The position numbers and the translations under genes were made by a program. From positions 1 through 39,239 of the forward strand of contig NZ_PJBS01000320.1 in NCBI RefSeq assembly GCF_002836055.1: 39,239 nucleotides of DNA. The letters are read 5' to 3'. This DNA comes from Psychroflexus sp. MES1-P1E (GTDB taxonomy: Bacteria; Bacteroidota; Bacteroidia; Flavobacteriales; Flavobacteriaceae). The notes beneath the pieces were generated by a model. The model did no database searches and was not told the DNA's origin. It saw only the letters and a list, made by a program, of their open reading frames with translations. Shown here in pieces: positions 36,474 to 39,239 of this stretch (position 1 is its first letter; each line of letters starts with the position of its first letter).

Positions 36474-36528
36474 AAATATAGATGATATTGGCGATAGTTT
36501 TTTAATGATAATTCTAGAGAAAATTATT

Positions 36529-36783
36529 TTAATCGTCAACCAATTCAAATCTATTAAGAGTTAATTTTATGATAAATATTCCCGTAAATGATTTAATCAA
36601 ATAGTCTTTGATTAGTAAAGAAATATCTTTTTCATTGATTATATTATTTATTGAAGAAACGTCAGCTTCTAAGTCCTTAATTGAGAAATAAGGGTGCAAA
36701 CTTTCATTAATTCTAACTTTACATAAGGTTTCATTTTCGTTAGCTATAATTATTTATGTAACAGTTCCTGAAATTTGTATCAT
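36529..36783 (-). pseudogene. 85-codon ORF with an early in-frame stop
   Basis: An ATG at 36783 overlaps the stop of the upstream lipoprotein gene (ATGA) and reads MIQISGTVT, then TAA at 36756-36754. The same frame continues open for 74 codons (ANENETLCKVRINESLHPYF, then SIKDLEADVSSINNIINEKD and so on to ELVDD) and stops at 36529. The downstream frame looks protein-like (charged, alternating) but has no ATG, so the ORF is probably a recently inactivated translationally coupled gene, or one read from an unseen start. No family is recognised. Confidence 0.4.
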
Positions 36784-37175
36784 AATTTTCTCGGATTGTC
36801 TTCGCGGATTAGGGTTATTCCATCCCCTGAGGAATTTATTAAATAAACTGAATTTTCATTAATATTTTTTATGGTTAATTCCATTTCTTGCTCAAAAAAA
36901 GAACTATTAGCCTCCATATCCAACTCGTCAGGAAATCGTATGTAAATTTTATCTCCATCAATTTTAAATTGGCCATTATTATGCTCAGATTCTATTGTTG
37001 TTATAAGTCGCTCGTAACCATCTGGAAAATCACCACTTTCAAAATCTAAGCAAATAGAATTGCTATTTGCTTTGTCGTGAGAACACCATAAACCAAGTAT
37101 TAATGTTTCTCTATTTGACTTTGAACAGCTAACAAAAAGAGTAGCAATAGTAATTAATAGGATTATTTGTTTCAT
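36780..37175 (-). CDS. predicted lipoprotein of unknown function
   Basis: This 131-residue protein has a signal peptide with lipobox FVSC (C16). The mature part is a small beta-rich domain with GLWCSHDKANSNSICLDFES and strands such as GQFKIDGDKIYIRFPDE and SVYLINSSGDGITLI, resembling lipocalin-like domains that open with a G-x-W motif. I do not recognise a specific family. It starts 32 bp downstream of the larger exported-protein gene on the same strand, which also has a lipocalin-like C-terminal domain, so the pair may be one transcript. Confidence 0.65.
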   Translation of the reverse strand: MKQIILLITIATLFVSCSKSNRETLILGLWCSHDKANSNSICLDFESGDFPDGYERLITTIESEHNNGQFKIDGDKIYIRFPDELDMEANSSFFEQEMELTIKNINENSVYLINSSGDGITLIREDNPRKL

Positions 37176-37207
37176 ATTTTTTAGTTTAAGTTATTGATGT
37201 CTATGGT

Positions 37208-38290
37208 TTAGTAATTCCCGATTTTGTCTGCACTCCATAAAGTCGGTTCTTTTGTTCCTTTATATTTGAATATTTTATCAGTAAGTTCTATTATGATATA
37301 TTCATCAATCGTTTTCCCAAAATCGAAAACAAACTTGAGTTTGTTTTCAGTTAATTCCCAATTTCCAAACAAGCTTTTCCCATTATCGAATATTAGTAAT
37401 ATAGTTCCATTCTCATAAATAGTAAATGTTGAGTTCTGATCTTTCCATTTACCAATTAAGTTGTCCTTATTTATGTTTTGTTGTGGAACAGCTACATTGT
37501 CAAAGTTGATATTTAATTCTTCAGAACATTTATCTCCAAATTTTGCCAAAATATCGTTTAGTTCATATTCCGCAAAAGCACTTAACTGGTATGGGGTATA
37601 GTTAGAAGTGATTTTTGACATAAAACAACCAGTAAAACTGTCTATTTCAGGTTGTTTTAATTGTCCTTTAAATAAGTTTTTGAAAGGTTGATTGAAGTTA
37701 ATATATGCTTCTTGTTTTTTAGTAGCAGTCCAGCCATTTGTTGTTGCCTCCACTTTTACCATAGCAACAACCTCTATAGTAACACTTACAGATTCGTATG
37801 AGGAGGGGTTTCTTAACCCTAAATAATAGGAGCCTGTCAATAAATTGTTAATTGTTTTAACACTTTGAGTTGTACTTATTTCACTTAAATCGGAATAGCG
37901 TTTTACAAGGTCATCATTTTTTGAGAGAAATGCAGATTTAGAGTCGGAAGTTATAAGTGAAACATCAACTTCGCCATTTCCAGGAGGGACTTTAAGCCCT
38001 TTAGCAATAGTTGAACCCATCGGTCCAGTTGATGCGTATGCTGCAACTTGCACAGCTAAATTAAGAGTTGAACTTCTACTTGAACCAGCAGTTGTTGAAA
38101 AACTGTAATACCATTCTACTGTATTTTCTGGTAAATTTATTGGTAAAGCAACTCTTGATACTCCTCCAATTAGCGAGTTTACTCCAGAATGTAATAACTT
38201 TGTGGTTTCAGTTATTTTAACTGCTTTATATGTTTGAGAGTATGATGTGAATGCTATTAAAGCAAAAATAAGTGTAAATATTTTTTTCAT
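37208..38290 (-). CDS. exported protein with C-terminal lipocalin-like domain
   Basis: The product has 360 residues from the ATG at 38290, chosen over an upstream start at 38314 because a clean signal peptide (MKKIFTLIFALIAFTSYSQ) begins here. The middle (about 30-190) is a beta-rich region with EWYYSFSTT and SYYLGLRNPSSYESVSVTIE. The C-terminal about 85 residues (LIGKWKDQNSTFTIYENGTI, then FGNWELTENKLKFVF) match the small lipocalin-like domains of Bacteroidota secreted proteins. It is probably periplasmic or surface exposed. The start lies 23 bp from a hairpin repeat (38313-38442). The function is unknown. Confidence 0.7.
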   Translation of the reverse strand: MKKIFTLIFALIAFTSYSQTYKAVKITETTKLLHSGVNSLIGGVSRVALPINLPENTVEWYYSFSTTAGSSRSSTLNLAVQVAAYASTGPMGSTIAKGLKVPPGNGEVDVSLITSDSKSAFLSKNDDLVKRYSDLSEISTTQSVKTINNLLTGSYYLGLRNPSSYESVSVTIEVVAMVKVEATTNGWTATKKQEAYINFNQPFKNLFKGQLKQPEIDSFTGCFMSKITSNYTPYQLSAFAEYELNDILAKFGDKCSEELNINFDNVAVPQQNINKDNLIGKWKDQNSTFTIYENGTILLIFDNGKSLFGNWELTENKLKFVFDFGKTIDEYIIIELTDKIFKYKGTKEPTLWSADKIGNY

Positions 38291-38312
38291 AATATATAAT
38301 TTAATTACCACC

Positions 38313-38442
38313 AACGTTGTTGTGTACGGTTATTTGCGTGGTTGAGCACCTAATTTAGCAAATAAATCACAGATAGAATATTCCGCAGGAATGTTCGTAA
38401 GTCGGCAGTGACCAAGCAATTAATTATACACGGTGTTACCAC
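38313..38442. repeat. attC-like imperfect hairpin repeat, copy 1
   Basis: The outer arms GTGTACGGTTATTTGCGTGG (from 38322) and the complement of ACCAAGCAATTAATTATACA (up to 38430) pair over about 21 positions with five mismatches or wobbles. The centre holds a second hairpin, GAATATTCC-GCA-GGAATGTTC. The ends carry AAC (38313-38315) and GTT (38435-38437), as in integron attC sites. It lies between two - strand genes, 7 bp from the stop of one and 23 bp from the start of the other. Confidence 0.65.
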
Positions 38443-38448
38443 AAGTTT

Positions 38449-39090
38449 TTATTTTTCAATCGGTGGTGGTGGAATCGGCATTTCAATTCGGATGTATGGA
38501 TAATCACATAACTTAATTCTCAATGGAAGACTGTCTCCATTCTTTCCGTTTAGCTCGTTAAATTCGGTTGTTATTTTTACGAGTTGTTTTTTTATTTCTT
38601 CTTTTCCAAACAGGCTATCTTGATAATAAAAGATTAAAGCTTTTTCAATATTTTGAGAATAATCAGATTGCTTTTCAGGATTCAATATGTGATTCCGTAA
38701 AATTGATTTAAGACTATCTATCGGCTTTTCTATTTGGTCATTTATAATTACAGTATTGTTTTCTATTGAAATTACATTTTTTCCAGAATAATCTGCTATA
38801 ATATTTGATTCCGAACACATTTTAAAGACTAAAAGATTGAAATCCGTTTTATCAGAGTTAAATTTCAGAACAGGTAATTTTCCACTACACGCAATTCTAT
38901 CCGCAATTTTAATTAGTTCTCCATAATTTTTGATAGAATCCAAATCAATTTTAGTCAAGATTGAGTCGTTCTCGAAATTTGTAATTCGTGGATAGTAAAA
39001 TTCAGTATTTTTTTGTTCCACAGTTCTATTGTCAGTTTTACAATTATAAAACAAACTCACTATTGTCAATATGAATACTATTTTTCTCAA
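38449..39090 (-). CDS. predicted lipoprotein, apparent single-gene cassette
   Basis: This 213-residue protein starts at TTG 39090 (no in-frame ATG nearby), with a signal peptide and a lipobox-like FYNC (C17). The mature protein is mixed alpha/beta, with VISIENNTVIINDQIEKPID (about 106-125) reminiscent of the ExbD periplasmic fold, and ends in a proline run (MPIPPPPIEK). No family is assigned. It nearly fills the space between two related hairpin repeats: its stop is 6 bp from copy 1 and its start 2 bp from copy 2, so the upstream repeat must supply the leader. Confidence 0.65.
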   Translation of the reverse strand: MRKIVFILTIVSLFYNCKTDNRTVEQKNTEFYYPRITNFENDSILTKIDLDSIKNYGELIKIADRIACSGKLPVLKFNSDKTDFNLLVFKMCSESNIIADYSGKNVISIENNTVIINDQIEKPIDSLKSILRNHILNPEKQSDYSQNIEKALIFYYQDSLFGKEEIKKQLVKITTEFNELNGKNGDSLPLRIKLCDYPYIRIEMPIPPPPIEK

Positions 39091-39092
39091 AT

Positions 39093-39230
39093 GTGTGGTA
39101 ACGGTTTTATGTATGGTTAGTTGCGTTTTTAAGAAACTAATTTAGCAAATAAAAACCGAATAGAAAATCCGCGAGGATTTTCGTAAGCAAGCTCGAACTA
39201 GCCATTAATTATACACGGCTTAAGTTAGCA
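39093..39230. repeat. attC-like imperfect hairpin repeat, copy 2
   Basis: Same architecture and orientation as copy 1: outer arms ATGTATGGTTAGTTGCG (from 39109) and the complement of GCCATTAATTATACAC, the shared block CTAATTTAGCAAATAAA, and a central hairpin GAAAATCC-GCGA-GGATTTTC. The central stems of the two copies differ in sequence yet both pair. The ends carry GGTAAC (39097-39102) and GTTAGC (39224-39229). The next cassette, if any, lies beyond the window. Confidence 0.65.
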
Positions 39231-39239
39231 TTTTAATAG

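Noticed and set aside
35389-39239. Integrase, transposase or direct repeat of the tRNA 3' end marking a complete island
   Set aside because: None found in the window; the MITE and repeats carry no recombinase gene.
1-39239. CRISPR array, rRNA genes or an origin of replication
   Set aside because: No regularly spaced short repeats, rRNA sequence or clustered replication boxes were seen.

Overview
This AT-rich window looks like a chromosomal stretch from a member of the Flavobacteriaceae (phylum Bacteroidota). The evidence is: Bacteroidota-type promoters (TTG about 19-21 nt upstream of TAnnTTTG), starts with A-rich leaders and no clear Shine-Dalgarno, and lineage-typical proteins (a BatA-domain protein, the FolK-deoxynucleoside kinase fusion, separate small and large methylmalonyl-CoA mutase subunits, a Lacal_2735/DUF6435 small protein, and a DUF6371 gene remnant). 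I cannot name the genus from sequence alone.

Positions 1-35430 are a compact core region. On the + strand: a small GNAT-like protein, uvrA, a LOG-family protein, and an outer-membrane protein carrying a degenerate M1-peptidase domain. On the - strand: msrA-folE. Next comes a long co-directional + run with gaps of a few bases or overlaps (8334-19734): lolD-like ATPase, TIGR02757, GAF histidine kinase, BatA-domain protein, metal-ligand-less dihydroorotase homologue, small membrane protein, esterase, udk, FtsB/DivIC-like protein, mutA, mutB. A GH3-family protein follows. On the - strand are an exported HELGH protein, an AsmA-family protein and a YhhQ-type queuosine-precursor transporter. Then come the folK-dNK fusion, a - strand flavin amine oxidase, cysE-cysM, a FabH/FabI-like pair, a 57-residue protein, holA on the - strand, a small HsdR-N-like protein, a GT2 glycosyltransferase, an OmpA-family lipoprotein, and tRNA-Arg(TCT). 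The tRNA has its own promoter and terminator.

The character changes immediately after the tRNA. From 35427 to the end, everything likely to be coding is on the - strand and consists of decayed or exported/lipoprotein genes. A DUF6371 gene is truncated at its 5' end and interrupted by a 162-bp MITE-like element with long terminal inverted repeats and a 4-bp duplication (TATT); removing the element restores the reading frame. Farther right, two related imperfect-hairpin repeats of about 130-140 bp (38313-38442 and 39093-39230) tightly bracket a single lipoprotein gene. The gene sits between a perfect inverted 9-mer (GTTACCACA / TGTGTGGTAAC), a layout that resembles integron gene cassettes with attC-like sites. 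A diverged third element (36319-36473) abuts the broken end of the DUF6371 remnant. No integrase or transposase gene is in the window. This array is the most interesting part of the sequence.
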